A model generated the notes under the pieces. That model was not told the origin of the DNA and ran no database searches. It saw only the letters and a list, made by a program, of their open reading frames with translations. 58,619 nt of DNA from a virus. Where the stretch lies: positions 1 to 58,619 of the IMG/VR virus record IMGVR_UViG_3300010370_006650; one strand, given 5' to 3'. The stretch's first letter is position 1, and every line of letters begins with the position of its first letter. Shown piece after piece: positions 40,861 through 49,800 of the stretch. Made by a program: the position numbers and the translations under genes.

Positions 40861-40865
40861 TATAC

Positions 40866-40873
40866 TGTATTTA
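40866..40873 (+). promoter_or_regulatory. TGTATTTA, variant late-type motif
   Basis: TGTATTTA is one base off TATATTTA and lies 10 bases before the actin-like ATG; AGGAG overlaps its downstream end as SD. The distance is short. Confidence 0.3.
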
Positions 40874-40883
40874 GGAGATAAAC

Positions 40884-41888
40884 ATGGCTAAAGGATTAGA
40901 CGTCGGTACATCATTTATCGTTCTTGCTTCTGAGAGCGCAAAAGGCAAAGTTGTTTACAAGGATTTTCGCGATGCCTTTTACGTTATCAAACCTTCGACA
41001 CCTATCGCGACGAAGATGATTGAGAAGGGTTTGGCAGGAAAGACATTCGTTAAAGACTCCGACGGTTCTTTTATCATTCTGGGTAAGGATGCAATCGAGA
41101 AGGCAGTAGAAAGAAATGATTCGGCGAAGCGACCAATGTATAAGGGCGTTGTCTCATCGAAAGAAAAAGACGCCAGAAGAATTTTGACGTACATCCTTAA
41201 AGAGGTAGCTGGCACTCCTACGGAAGCTGGTGAAAAATTAGTCTTTTGCGTACCAGCTCAACCTGTTGACCAAGAAGACGAAGACTTTGACGTTGGATAT
41301 CACGAAGACGTTATCATCAAGTTATTGACCGAAGTTGGTTACGCTGCTCGCGCAATTAACGAAGCAGAAGCTCTATGCTATTCTGAATTAGAAAACGACG
41401 ACTATACTGGCGTTTGTCTGTCGTGGGGCGCAGGCATGGTCAACGTTTGCGTGATGCTTAACGGTGAGCCTGTTGTTAAGTTTTCTACTACAAAGTCAGG
41501 AGATTGGGTGGATCGCATGGCCGCGGTAGCGACTGGCGAATCTGATTCAATTGTACAAGCCGAAAAGGAAAACGGCGACTTCGTAGTTGGTGAACCAAAC
41601 GAAAATCAGGTTTTATCGGCCGTCGCAACCTATTACGACCGTCTTATCGATTACACGACGAAGCAACTCGCCTCTGCGATGGACGGTCACAAGTCAATTC
41701 CAAAGTTTAAGGATGCTTTGCCTGTCGTCGTGGCAGGTGGAACTTCCAAGGCCAAGGGTTTCGTGGATCTATTTGCCAAGAAACTTGAGGAAAATGGATT
41801 CCCTCTACCCGTCAAGGAAGTTCGTCATGCAGCTGATCCTCTGCACGCAGTCGCTCGTGGCTGTTTAATTGCGGCGCAGGTAATGTAA
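40884..41888 (+). CDS. Actin-like / Hsp70-superfamily ATPase
   Basis: The 334-residue protein has the actin/Hsp70 ATPase layout: phosphate-1 loop LDVGTSFIVLA at the N-terminus, connect-1-like CVPAQPVDQ near 126, phosphate-2 CLSWGAGMVNVCVM near 178, and adenosine motif VVAGGTSKAKGF near 285, ending in ARGCLIAAQ. It might form filaments like ParM, AlfA or phage Alp proteins, or act as a DnaK-like chaperone without a substrate domain. It is short for DnaK. A membrane protein gene precedes and a DNA methyltransferase gene follows. No ParR-like or other partner was recognised. Confidence 0.72.
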   Translation: MAKGLDVGTSFIVLASESAKGKVVYKDFRDAFYVIKPSTPIATKMIEKGLAGKTFVKDSDGSFIILGKDAIEKAVERNDSAKRPMYKGVVSSKEKDARRILTYILKEVAGTPTEAGEKLVFCVPAQPVDQEDEDFDVGYHEDVIIKLLTEVGYAARAINEAEALCYSELENDDYTGVCLSWGAGMVNVCVMLNGEPVVKFSTTKSGDWVDRMAAVATGESDSIVQAEKENGDFVVGEPNENQVLSAVATYYDRLIDYTTKQLASAMDGHKSIPKFKDALPVVVAGGTSKAKGFVDLFAKKLEENGFPLPVKEVRHAADPLHAVARGCLIAAQVM

Positions 41889-41897
41889 TATGCTTGC

Positions 41898-42659
41898 ATG
41901 AAAAAAGTCGAGTTCAAGGACGGCCTGGCAATAAACGGCGACTCCACGTCGCAAGAGATTGTAGACATTGTGAAGGACTATCTGGGGAACGCTAACGTTC
42001 CCCTCATCGCCACCGATCCACCGTATGGCAATATCGTTATGCAGGATTGGGATCGAGTCAAAATGTCCGACGACGAGTACGCAGATCATATGATTCAGTG
42101 GACTCGATTGTGGTCGCAGCTCCTCGAACAAGGCGGAGCTTTCTATGTCTGGGGTGGAATAGGTCTACCTAACTTCAGACCGTTCATCAAGTATTTGACA
42201 CGTGTGGAAGACAACAACTTTAAGATGTCGAACTTGATCACGTGGTCGAAGAAGCGCGCCTATGGTGTCCAGAACAACTATCTTTTTACGCGTGAAGAAT
42301 TGGCGTATTTCGTCAAGGGCAATCCAAAGAAACCCCTCAAGTTTAATATCCCGCTATTAGAGACGAAGCGAGGGTATGCCGGTTACAACGAGAAGTATCC
42401 AGCCAAGAGCGAGTTCTTTCGTCGTACCAATGTCTGGATGGACATCAACGAGATATTCAAGGGCAAACTTCATCCAACACAAAAACCTTCTCGCGTTGTA
42501 GAAATCCCGATCGAAGTTCATACTGATCCAGGAGAATTCGTCATCGATCCTTTTGCGGGATCCGGCGCGACTGCGTTCGCTGCCAGAAAATTAGGCAGGA
42601 AGTTTATCGTTGTTGAAAAGGACGAAGAGATCTTTGAAAAGATGATCGAAAAATTGTGA
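41898..42659 (+). CDS. DNA methyltransferase (N6-adenine or N4-cytosine, DPPY type)
   Basis: The 253-residue protein has motif IV TDPPYG (Asp40) before the SAM-binding motif DPFAGSGATAFAA near 219, the order of beta-class enzymes. LHPTQKP near 195 also fits. It adds a methyl to an exocyclic amino group. No restriction enzyme partner is visible, so it is a solitary phage methylase, likely protecting phage DNA or marking it. It starts 9 bases after the ATPase stop. If cytosine is heavily modified here, an adenine target would be more natural; specificity is not visible. Confidence 0.85.
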   Translation: MKKVEFKDGLAINGDSTSQEIVDIVKDYLGNANVPLIATDPPYGNIVMQDWDRVKMSDDEYADHMIQWTRLWSQLLEQGGAFYVWGGIGLPNFRPFIKYLTRVEDNNFKMSNLITWSKKRAYGVQNNYLFTREELAYFVKGNPKKPLKFNIPLLETKRGYAGYNEKYPAKSEFFRRTNVWMDINEIFKGKLHPTQKPSRVVEIPIEVHTDPGEFVIDPFAGSGATAFAARKLGRKFIVVEKDEEIFEKMIEKL

Positions 42660-42678
42660 TCGACCGCGTGCATGAAAA

Positions 42679-42712
42679 TTTGTCTAACGATGTGTTATTG
42701 TAGTTAGACAAA
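42679..42712 (+). promoter_or_regulatory. 10-bp inverted repeat with extended -10 promoter in the loop (dnaE)
   Basis: TTTGTCTAAC (42679-42688) and GTTAGACAAA (42703-42712) are perfect reverse complements around a 14-base spacer that holds TGT-TATTGT (TATTGT at 42696-42701). The spacer shares GATGTGTTATT with the thyX repeat. It lies 4 bases before the dnaE ATG, which has no SD. Confidence 0.65.
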
Positions 42713-42716
42713 CCTT

Positions 42717-45700
42717 ATGTCGCATACTCCCAAACGTTTCGTCGGTCTTCACGGGCACTCAGGCGCGTCGGTTTTCGATGGACTCGATTACCCACAAGAT
42801 CACATTGATTTCGTCATGGAAAATGGCATGGACGCCTGGTCGCTTACGGACCACGGCCACATGAATGGATTTGGCCATGCGTATCTCCACGCCGAAAAAT
42901 TGCGAAAGTCAGGCAAGAACTTTAAGCTAATTCCTGGTTGCGAGATGTACGTCCATCCCGACCTGAAGCAGTGGCAGGTTGACCTCGAAAAGTCAAAAGA
43001 GAAGCCAGCGAAGAACGAGTCGATTATTACGCCGCTGACGGCCGTGGTCGACGCCAACGACGAGACGGTAGACGTCGGCGTCGAAGAATCTACGCTGACT
43101 ATCGAGAACGAGGACGAAACTAAGTCGGGCAAATACAACGATCCAGTGAAGCGCAGGCACCACCTGGTCGTGCTTCCAAAAACATCCGTTGGTTTGCAAA
43201 GGCTATTTCACCTAGTTTCTAGAGGGTACCTGGAGGGCTTCTATCGCTTCCCCCGTGTCGACTACTCTATGTTAAAGGAGGCCGCGAAGGGCGGTCATCT
43301 GATGGTTAGCACCGCTTGTCTCGGCGGACCATTGTGTTACGACGTTTTTGAACAACTTCAGAAGGTTTCTTTCGAGGAATTAAAGTACACTCTTCTCGAC
43401 GATTCGGCCCTTTTTGAGCGGGTGTTGACGTCGATGGGAAATACGTACGACAAGCTGGTCGACGCTGTCGGTAAAGAGAACGTCTGCCTGGAGATTCAAT
43501 TCAACAAACTATCGGCGCAACACTTGGCCAATAGGGCCATCATCGAGTTCGCGAAGCGTAATTCTCTGACCGACCGCCTCGTAGTTACTTGTGATTCACA
43601 CTATTCTCGACCCGACCACTGGAAGGAGAGAGAAATCTACAAGAAGCTGGGATGGCTCAATTACCAAAGTTTCGACCCAAACTCGCTTCCGAAGTCGCCC
43701 GAAGAATTGAAGTGCGAGCTTTATCCCAAGAACGCGACGCAGATCTGGGATACGTACCGCCAATCGACAGAAGGTATGACGTTCTACGACGACACGATCG
43801 TCTGTGACGCCATTGAACGAACTCACGATATCGTTCACAATGAACTCGCCGACATTCAACCCGATCGTTCGATGAAGCTACCGTCCTACGTCATTCCAGA
43901 AGGTATGACGGAAGACAAGGCCCTCGTCGCTGCGTGTAAGGAAGGATTGGTCTGGCGCGGTTTGGCAGATAGACCCGAGTACATCGAGCGCCTCAAATAC
44001 GAGTTAAAGATCATTCGCGACAAGAAGTTCTCCAACTACTTCTTGACGATGAAGGCCATCCTCGACATTGCAAGAGAAAATATGCTCCTTGGCCCAGGCC
44101 GCGGTTCGGCCGCCGGTGCCTTGGTTGCATATGTGTTGGGCATCACCAACCTCGATCCAATCGAGTACGACCTACCCTTCGAGCGATTCATGAATCCGGC
44201 TCGCCAAGGTTATCCCGATATCGACAGCGACATCTCGGATCGCGATAAGTTGCTCGAACTCCTTCGTGATAAGTTCGGCGCGCAGAACGTAATTCCAATC
44301 TCGAACTATAACACCTTCAAGCTAAAGAGCCTCATCAAGGATATCTCGAGGTTCTATGGAATTCCATTCGAAGAAGTCAACGCTGCGATGGCGCCGATTG
44401 AAGACGACGTGAAGCGCGAGCTGTTCAAGCCAGGCACCGACAAGAACCTCTTCGTGCTTACCTACGAAGACGCGATGAAGTATTCAAAGTCGCTACAGGA
44501 CTTTATCGCCGCGCATCCCGAGGTCGCAGGACCCATCAAGATTCTATTCAAACAGAATCGGTCTCTTGGTCGTCATGCTGGCGGCGTCATCGTTTCGGAA
44601 AACATTGCCGAGAGAATGCCATTGATCCTCGCCCGCGGTGAACCTCAGACGCCGTGGGTCGAGGGCATGACCTATAAGCACCTCGAGGAACTTGGCTGGA
44701 TTAAGTTCGACTTGCTCGGCCTCGAAACCTTGCGCATCATTGAGCGAACCATCCACCTTATCCTCCAGCGTCGAGAAGGTATCGCCAACCCGACGTTTCC
44801 ACAGATCCGTGCGTGGTTCGATAAGCACATGGATCCGAAGAACATCGACCTGAACGATCAAAAGGTCTATGAATACGTTTACCATGAAGGTCGATTCGCA
44901 GGCGTATTCCAGCTTGCAGGTCAAGGCGCGCAGCGTCTCTTTATGAAGGCGAAGCCCAAGAACATTATCGATATCGCGACCTTGACATCGATTTTTCGTC
45001 CGGGCCCCCTCGCCGCAGGCGTCGATAAATTATATGTCAACTCGAAGAACGAACCAGACAAGATCGATTATCAACATCCTTTAATTAAAAAGGTTTTGGA
45101 ACCGACGTATGGTTGTATCGTATTTCAGGAGCAAATCATGAAATTGTGCTCTGTCGTTGCTGGTTTTCCCGAGGCAGAGACAGACACGATTCGTCGAAAT
45201 CTATTGAAGAGAACTGCTGCGAAGAGAGATGCTAACTTTGACGAAGCGAAGAAGACGAAGGACGAATTCGTTGCCGGATCGGTTAGAAATGGCGTTCCTG
45301 AAAAAATTGCCGACGATCTTTTCGAGAAGATCTTGTACTTCGCTGGATACGGCTTTAACGCATCGCACGCTGTGTCTTATGCGATCGATTCTTACTATTG
45401 CGCTTGGCTCCTCACCTACTTTGAGGAGGAGTGGCTGTGCGCGTATCTCGAGTCGATGTCGGGTACCGACGACAAGCGAGCCAAGGCGTTCTCCGAAGTG
45501 AAGGCTCTCGGTTATAAGATCGTCAACGTCGACATCAATTATGCAACGGATAGTTGGACGATTCTAGATGGCAAGCGATTCATGCCAAGCTTCTTGTCCT
45601 GTAAGGGCGTTGGCTCGGCGGCGATCGAAGAACTCATCGAGAATCGACCCTATAAGTCTATCGAAGAGATGCTGTGGTACCCGACAGGTCAATGGCGACA

Positions 45701-46286
45701 TTCAAAGTTTAATAAACGAGCGCTTGAGGCTCTTGTAGCCATCAAGGCTTTCGATTCTCTCGATTGCGTCGGTCCCGACAAGACCTTCAACAACTACAAA
45801 CAAATGTACGAAGTGTTGATCAATCGCAACAACGAGATCAAGAAGTGGACGAAGAAGAATCCGACTGCAGGTATGGAAGCTTTCAAGGCAGCGTTAATCG
45901 AGACCCAGGACATTGAAGACTGGACGCGCCGCGAAATTGTCGACAATAGCACCAAGTACCTGAGTTCGTTCAACCCAGCAACTCTGGTACCTGACTACAT
46001 CCTTTCCAAGTTCGAAGAGAAGGGAATTAAGCCTATCGACGAAGTAGAAGCCAGCGACGTCTATTGGTTTGTAGTCATGGGCGTCAAGGAGAAGAAGACG
46101 AAGAATGGTAAACCATACTTGATGTTGGATACTTCGGGTCCAACTGGACAAATCAAACGACTGTTTTGTTGGGGTTGGAATGGCGAGACCGAAATCCCTG
46201 TTTATTCGGTCTGTATTTCAGAAGTCACTGTAGATAGTTTCGGGTGCAAAACGTTCGTTAGTAAGATTAAGATCTTGGAGGGTTGA
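42717..46286 (+). CDS. dnaE: DNA polymerase III alpha-type (C-family) polymerase
   Basis: The 1189-residue protein has an N-terminal PHP domain (LHGHSGASVFDG, then LTDHGHMNGFGHAY near 40) and the C-family catalytic core with GPGRGSAAGALVAYVLGI near 461 and PDIDSDISD near 499-507, whose Asp residues bind metal (cellular form PDxDxDF). HAGGVIVS near 620, FRPGPL near 762 and a C-terminal OB-type TKNGKPYLMLDTS also match. It lengthens DNA at the fork. The start has no SD and the promoter candidate implies a very short leader. Next to a family A polymerase at 19311, the division of labour is unclear. It heads the longest operon in the window. Confidence 0.92.
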   Translation: MSHTPKRFVGLHGHSGASVFDGLDYPQDHIDFVMENGMDAWSLTDHGHMNGFGHAYLHAEKLRKSGKNFKLIPGCEMYVHPDLKQWQVDLEKSKEKPAKNESIITPLTAVVDANDETVDVGVEESTLTIENEDETKSGKYNDPVKRRHHLVVLPKTSVGLQRLFHLVSRGYLEGFYRFPRVDYSMLKEAAKGGHLMVSTACLGGPLCYDVFEQLQKVSFEELKYTLLDDSALFERVLTSMGNTYDKLVDAVGKENVCLEIQFNKLSAQHLANRAIIEFAKRNSLTDRLVVTCDSHYSRPDHWKEREIYKKLGWLNYQSFDPNSLPKSPEELKCELYPKNATQIWDTYRQSTEGMTFYDDTIVCDAIERTHDIVHNELADIQPDRSMKLPSYVIPEGMTEDKALVAACKEGLVWRGLADRPEYIERLKYELKIIRDKKFSNYFLTMKAILDIARENMLLGPGRGSAAGALVAYVLGITNLDPIEYDLPFERFMNPARQGYPDIDSDISDRDKLLELLRDKFGAQNVIPISNYNTFKLKSLIKDISRFYGIPFEEVNAAMAPIEDDVKRELFKPGTDKNLFVLTYEDAMKYSKSLQDFIAAHPEVAGPIKILFKQNRSLGRHAGGVIVSENIAERMPLILARGEPQTPWVEGMTYKHLEELGWIKFDLLGLETLRIIERTIHLILQRREGIANPTFPQIRAWFDKHMDPKNIDLNDQKVYEYVYHEGRFAGVFQLAGQGAQRLFMKAKPKNIIDIATLTSIFRPGPLAAGVDKLYVNSKNEPDKIDYQHPLIKKVLEPTYGCIVFQEQIMKLCSVVAGFPEAETDTIRRNLLKRTAAKRDANFDEAKKTKDEFVAGSVRNGVPEKIADDLFEKILYFAGYGFNASHAVSYAIDSYYCAWLLTYFEEEWLCAYLESMSGTDDKRAKAFSEVKALGYKIVNVDINYATDSWTILDGKRFMPSFLSCKGVGSAAIEELIENRPYKSIEEMLWYPTGQWRHSKFNKRALEALVAIKAFDSLDCVGPDKTFNNYKQMYEVLINRNNEIKKWTKKNPTAGMEAFKAALIETQDIEDWTRREIVDNSTKYLSSFNPATLVPDYILSKFEEKGIKPIDEVEASDVYWFVVMGVKEKKTKNGKPYLMLDTSGPTGQIKRLFCWGWNGETEIPVYSVCISEVTVDSFGCKTFVSKIKILEG

Positions 46287-46287
46287 C

Positions 46288-46776
46288 ATGAAAACAGGCG
46301 GTATTATCGTTGAGGGCGCTGAACAGCAAGGTAAGTCTACTTTCTGCGACAAATTGTCAAAACGACTCGGTGTAGAAATCATTCATATGCACAAAGGCTA
46401 TGGTTTCGTCGACGGCAAGTTCGATTACCTGACAGGTTATTTTTACGACATCGATCGCCGACCTGGTCCTTTCATCTACGATCGCTCGTATGTTTCCGAG
46501 CTGGCTTATGGCAAGGTTTTTCAGCGAAACAATATAACACCAGAAATTCTGCAAGGAATTGAATCTCGCTTTCAGGATCTAGGTTATTTTCTTGTCCTAC
46601 TGGAACTAAACTTGCCGTGGATCGATCGAGCAGAGACTGTCACTCAAGAGCAGAACGAAAAAGTCAAAAAGGCTTACCGAGAAGTTTTTCCGCAACTAAA
46701 GATCGACAAATTCCTGATAAATCCATCGGATGACGCCGTAGAATTTATCGCTAAACAATACGAGGCCAGAAGATGA
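46288..46776 (+). CDS. P-loop nucleotide kinase (dNMP or modified-nucleotide kinase)
   Basis: The 162-residue protein has a P-loop EGAEQQGKST (residues 9-18) and a DRSY motif in FIYDRSYVSELAYGK near 67, as in dNMP kinases. It is short and keeps the lid region small. A thymidylate kinase is already present at 33469. This one lies between dnaE and the ATP-grasp gene, in the modification run, so I suggest it phosphorylates a modified dNMP (like T4 gp1 for hydroxymethyl-dCMP) or a base hydroxymethyl group, as phage hydroxymethyluracil kinases do. It begins one base after the dnaE stop with GGAGG and ends in an ATGA overlap. Confidence 0.72.
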   Translation: MKTGGIIVEGAEQQGKSTFCDKLSKRLGVEIIHMHKGYGFVDGKFDYLTGYFYDIDRRPGPFIYDRSYVSELAYGKVFQRNNITPEILQGIESRFQDLGYFLVLLELNLPWIDRAETVTQEQNEKVKKAYREVFPQLKIDKFLINPSDDAVEFIAKQYEARR

Positions 46777-48032
46777 AAATTTTGCTATTGACCTATGGTA
46801 ACGAGAGTTCTATCGAGATGATTCGCAGCATCGCGGAGCTGAATACTCACGAAGTATACGGTTGCCACTATGATACGATCAACGCAGGCCTCGCATACCT
46901 GAACAAAAATTACATTGTCGAATGCCCTAATCCTTTCAAGACAGCGCCCCAATTCTTGAAGTGGTTGGACAACTTCGTCATCGACGCAGATATCGACAAG
47001 GTTTTTGTTACAAATTGCAAGATGCTTAAATTCTTGTACGACAACTGGAACGATGTTGGTTGTCACGACAAGCTAGCGATCCCTGGCAAGGATAATTTGG
47101 CTCCATGTTTATTCAAAAATAAGTTATACGAACTATTACCGGATATTTCTCCGAGAGTTTTTAAGAGTCATGAAGAAGCACCAACCGACGTCGATCTCTT
47201 CGCCAAGCCTTGTTATAGTTCCTCTGCCGAAGGCGCTCGAAAACTAAAGAACAATGTTGCTTCTTGGCAAAGCGTTACGACGGAAGATGTCGTGACCGAA
47301 TACCTACCAGGAGAAGAGTTCACGGTAGATTGTGTCTCTACTCCAGACGGCGACGTAGTAGACTGGAATGTGAGGCTTCGAGCTAGAATTAGGGATGGCA
47401 TTACTTCGTACGGTCGCTCGGCTCCCGAATATTGGGAGTTGATCGGTGAGCACGTTAAGACGATCGCTAAGAAGTTGAAACTACCCTACTTTTGGTTCGC
47501 TCAATTTAAGTTTGATTCTAATGGCGTTCCTAGGTTGCTCGAGGTTAACTGTCGAATTAGCGGTAGTTTTTGCATTACAAAGGCCTCGCGAAAGGATTAC
47601 GTCAAATTCGCAATGGCGGATTTCGCAGATGGAATTATCGTGAAGGGTCCTGCAGGTGGCCGTCATGCGATCGCTCGCCACATGAATGTCTTGCCAGTCG
47701 CAAAGAAAACTTGGGTGTGGGACATCGACGGCACAATCTGCACAGAAACTGGTGGTAACTATCACTTGTGCGAACCATTTACGGATGCTATTAAGAAGCT
47801 AAACATGTTGCACGATAGAGGCGACGAGATCGTTTTACATACCGCCCGTGGTATGAAGAGGTTCAACAACGATGTTTCGGCAGTTTACCAAAATCTTTAT
47901 GAACTAACCAAAAAACAATTAGAGGCGTGGGGTGTAAGATACGATAAGCTCATTATGGGCAAACCTTATGGTACGTTAGTCGACGCTGACGCTATTACAG
48001 TTGACGATCTACAATTAGAGGAGACAAAATGA
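46773..48032 (+). CDS. ATP-grasp ligase fused to HAD-family phosphatase
   Basis: The 419-residue protein has two domains. Residues about 100-290 are ATP-grasp: LFAKPCYSSSAEG near 142, VTEYLPGEEFTVD near 174, and the metal site E257-N259-R261 in LLEVNCRISGS. Residues about 313-415 are HAD-like: DIDGT with Asp317 and Asp319, LHTARG near 357, and GKPYG followed by VDADAITVDD near 395-410. ATP-grasp enzymes join an acyl group to an amine or thiol through an acyl phosphate; HAD enzymes remove phosphates. It overlaps both neighbours by ATGA (kinase before, carbamoyltransferase after). Substrates are unknown. A modified sugar or base route is inferred. Confidence 0.8.
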   Translation: MKILLLTYGNESSIEMIRSIAELNTHEVYGCHYDTINAGLAYLNKNYIVECPNPFKTAPQFLKWLDNFVIDADIDKVFVTNCKMLKFLYDNWNDVGCHDKLAIPGKDNLAPCLFKNKLYELLPDISPRVFKSHEEAPTDVDLFAKPCYSSSAEGARKLKNNVASWQSVTTEDVVTEYLPGEEFTVDCVSTPDGDVVDWNVRLRARIRDGITSYGRSAPEYWELIGEHVKTIAKKLKLPYFWFAQFKFDSNGVPRLLEVNCRISGSFCITKASRKDYVKFAMADFADGIIVKGPAGGRHAIARHMNVLPVAKKTWVWDIDGTICTETGGNYHLCEPFTDAIKKLNMLHDRGDEIVLHTARGMKRFNNDVSAVYQNLYELTKKQLEAWGVRYDKLIMGKPYGTLVDADAITVDDLQLEETK

Positions 48033-49798
48033 AAACCACAACGGCATTGATGCTTACGCTTGGACACAATTCTTCTGCAGTTTATTTCGATGGAGAAAAA
48101 GCCGTCGGGTACGAAGAAGAGAGACTAAACAGAGTTAAGTCTTCAAGCGCTTATCCGCGTTTGTCTCTTGAGGAGATCGAAAAGAACGTAAAGATTCAAC
48201 CCGGAAGTTACGTTTTTGTATCACACTGGTTTGATCGTTTAAACTTCGACGAAACCTCTAGCAAGTATTTTGATAAAGAGCACTTCGATTCTTTCGTCGC
48301 TAAGTACTCTTTGCGTAAAGTCATTTTGAGCGAAGGATTCACTCATCACGATGCCCACGCATGGTCAGTCGTTTCGTTCCTGAGAAATAAGCGGCAACCA
48401 CGCCACGATGCGCTACTTTCGCCGGGTGATAAGTTCCACGTGATTGCTGCAGATGGTTATGGAACCTTCCAGGAAGTCTTTAGCGTTTATGAATTCGACG
48501 CTAACGATAATTCTTCTAGACTGAAGTTAGTCGATAGGTTCCATGGCTACAACTATTCTTTGGGACTTATGTATCAATATGCTACTTCGTATTGCGGCAT
48601 GAAGGAGAACCAGGACGAGTATAAGTTCTTGGGATACGAAACGCATGTTACGAATCTTTTATCTCCAAGCTCGATTGATCTTTTGAGAGATATCGCTCGC
48701 CAAAAATCAACGAACATGTTCAATTCGATGATCTCTACGAAGGATTGTAGATCATCTACCTGGCAAGACCCAAACAACCTCGTCAACTTGAAGTCGCTGT
48801 CGGAAACAAAAGAATACTGGACAAAACACTTCGACGAAGTATTGTCCGCCGTATCACCAGGAATTTCAGGTCGCAACCTGAGAATCGTCATCGGTCACTA
48901 TATTCAAGAATTGATCGAGGGCGTTGTCACAAAGATGATCGACCATTATTCTATTAAACACTTAGCTTTGGCAGGTGGAATTTTTTATAACGTTAAGTTA
49001 AACAACAAGGCTTTACATAAAGTGCCTGGATTGTTCTCGGTCGTGCCACTGGCTGGCGATCAAGGTTGCGGCGTCGGTATGTACGAAGCTCATGTTGGTG
49101 GATTCGAATGGGGCGATTTAAAATGGGGGCCGCGACCACAGTTCGCTACGTGGCAATCGAAGGTCTCGACTGAAGACTTATCAAGGTATGGTAATCATAT
49201 TCAATATTACTCGGCAGCAGACAGAGAGCGCGCCGTCGAAGATACGGTCAGCTCGCTCGAAGCCAACGAATTAGTCAACGTAGTAAAGTGCAAAATGGAG
49301 TTTGGTCCAAGAGCGTTGTGCAGCACGACCACGCTGGCTATTCCAACTACATCCAATGTCGAGATTATTAACGACATTAACGAACGCGATACCGTTATGC
49401 CGATGGCGCCAGTTATGTTGAGTTCCGCCGTCGATAACTTCTTCGATACCAGCTATAGCAATCGTGTAATTGGTTCGGATAGATTCATGATCTTAACGTA
49501 CGACTATGTGTCTCCAGATCTTGAAAACTACGGAGGTATCGCTCACAAGTATCCTGACTACGACGTGTGGTCTGGTCGCCCACAGCTAATCGATTCAGAC
49601 GATGCCTTTATGACATCCGTACTTTCTAAGCTAAGCCATAAGTCTAAGGCGCTGATCAATACTAGTTTCAACGCACACGGTCGACCAATCGTTTACGCGT
49701 TAGATAGCGTATTGGATAGTTTTAAGTTTGAATTCGATAAGGCTATGGAGCTTGGTCATAAGCTTCCCCTTCTCTATCTTTGCGACTTTGATGGTTGA
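48029..49798 (+). CDS. Carbamoyltransferase (NodU/CmcH/TobZ family)
   Basis: The 589-residue protein is full length for the family. It has LGHNSSA near 12, EEERLNR near 30, THHDAHAWS near 108, DGYGTFQEV near 148, LALAGGIFYNVKLN near 313, GDQGCGVGMYEAH near 344, EFGPRALCSTTTLAIP near 425, N-IN-R-T-MPMAPVML near 445, and ALINTSFNAHGRPIV near 545. Such enzymes use carbamoyl phosphate and ATP to make a carbamoyl adenylate and transfer carbamoyl to a hydroxyl. The acceptor could be a hydroxymethylated base or a sugar attached to it. It is tightly coupled (ATGA) to the ATP-grasp gene. Confidence 0.9.
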   Translation: MKTTTALMLTLGHNSSAVYFDGEKAVGYEEERLNRVKSSSAYPRLSLEEIEKNVKIQPGSYVFVSHWFDRLNFDETSSKYFDKEHFDSFVAKYSLRKVILSEGFTHHDAHAWSVVSFLRNKRQPRHDALLSPGDKFHVIAADGYGTFQEVFSVYEFDANDNSSRLKLVDRFHGYNYSLGLMYQYATSYCGMKENQDEYKFLGYETHVTNLLSPSSIDLLRDIARQKSTNMFNSMISTKDCRSSTWQDPNNLVNLKSLSETKEYWTKHFDEVLSAVSPGISGRNLRIVIGHYIQELIEGVVTKMIDHYSIKHLALAGGIFYNVKLNNKALHKVPGLFSVVPLAGDQGCGVGMYEAHVGGFEWGDLKWGPRPQFATWQSKVSTEDLSRYGNHIQYYSAADRERAVEDTVSSLEANELVNVVKCKMEFGPRALCSTTTLAIPTTSNVEIINDINERDTVMPMAPVMLSSAVDNFFDTSYSNRVIGSDRFMILTYDYVSPDLENYGGIAHKYPDYDVWSGRPQLIDSDDAFMTSVLSKLSHKSKALINTSFNAHGRPIVYALDSVLDSFKFEFDKAMELGHKLPLLYLCDFDG

Positions 49799-49800
49799 AC

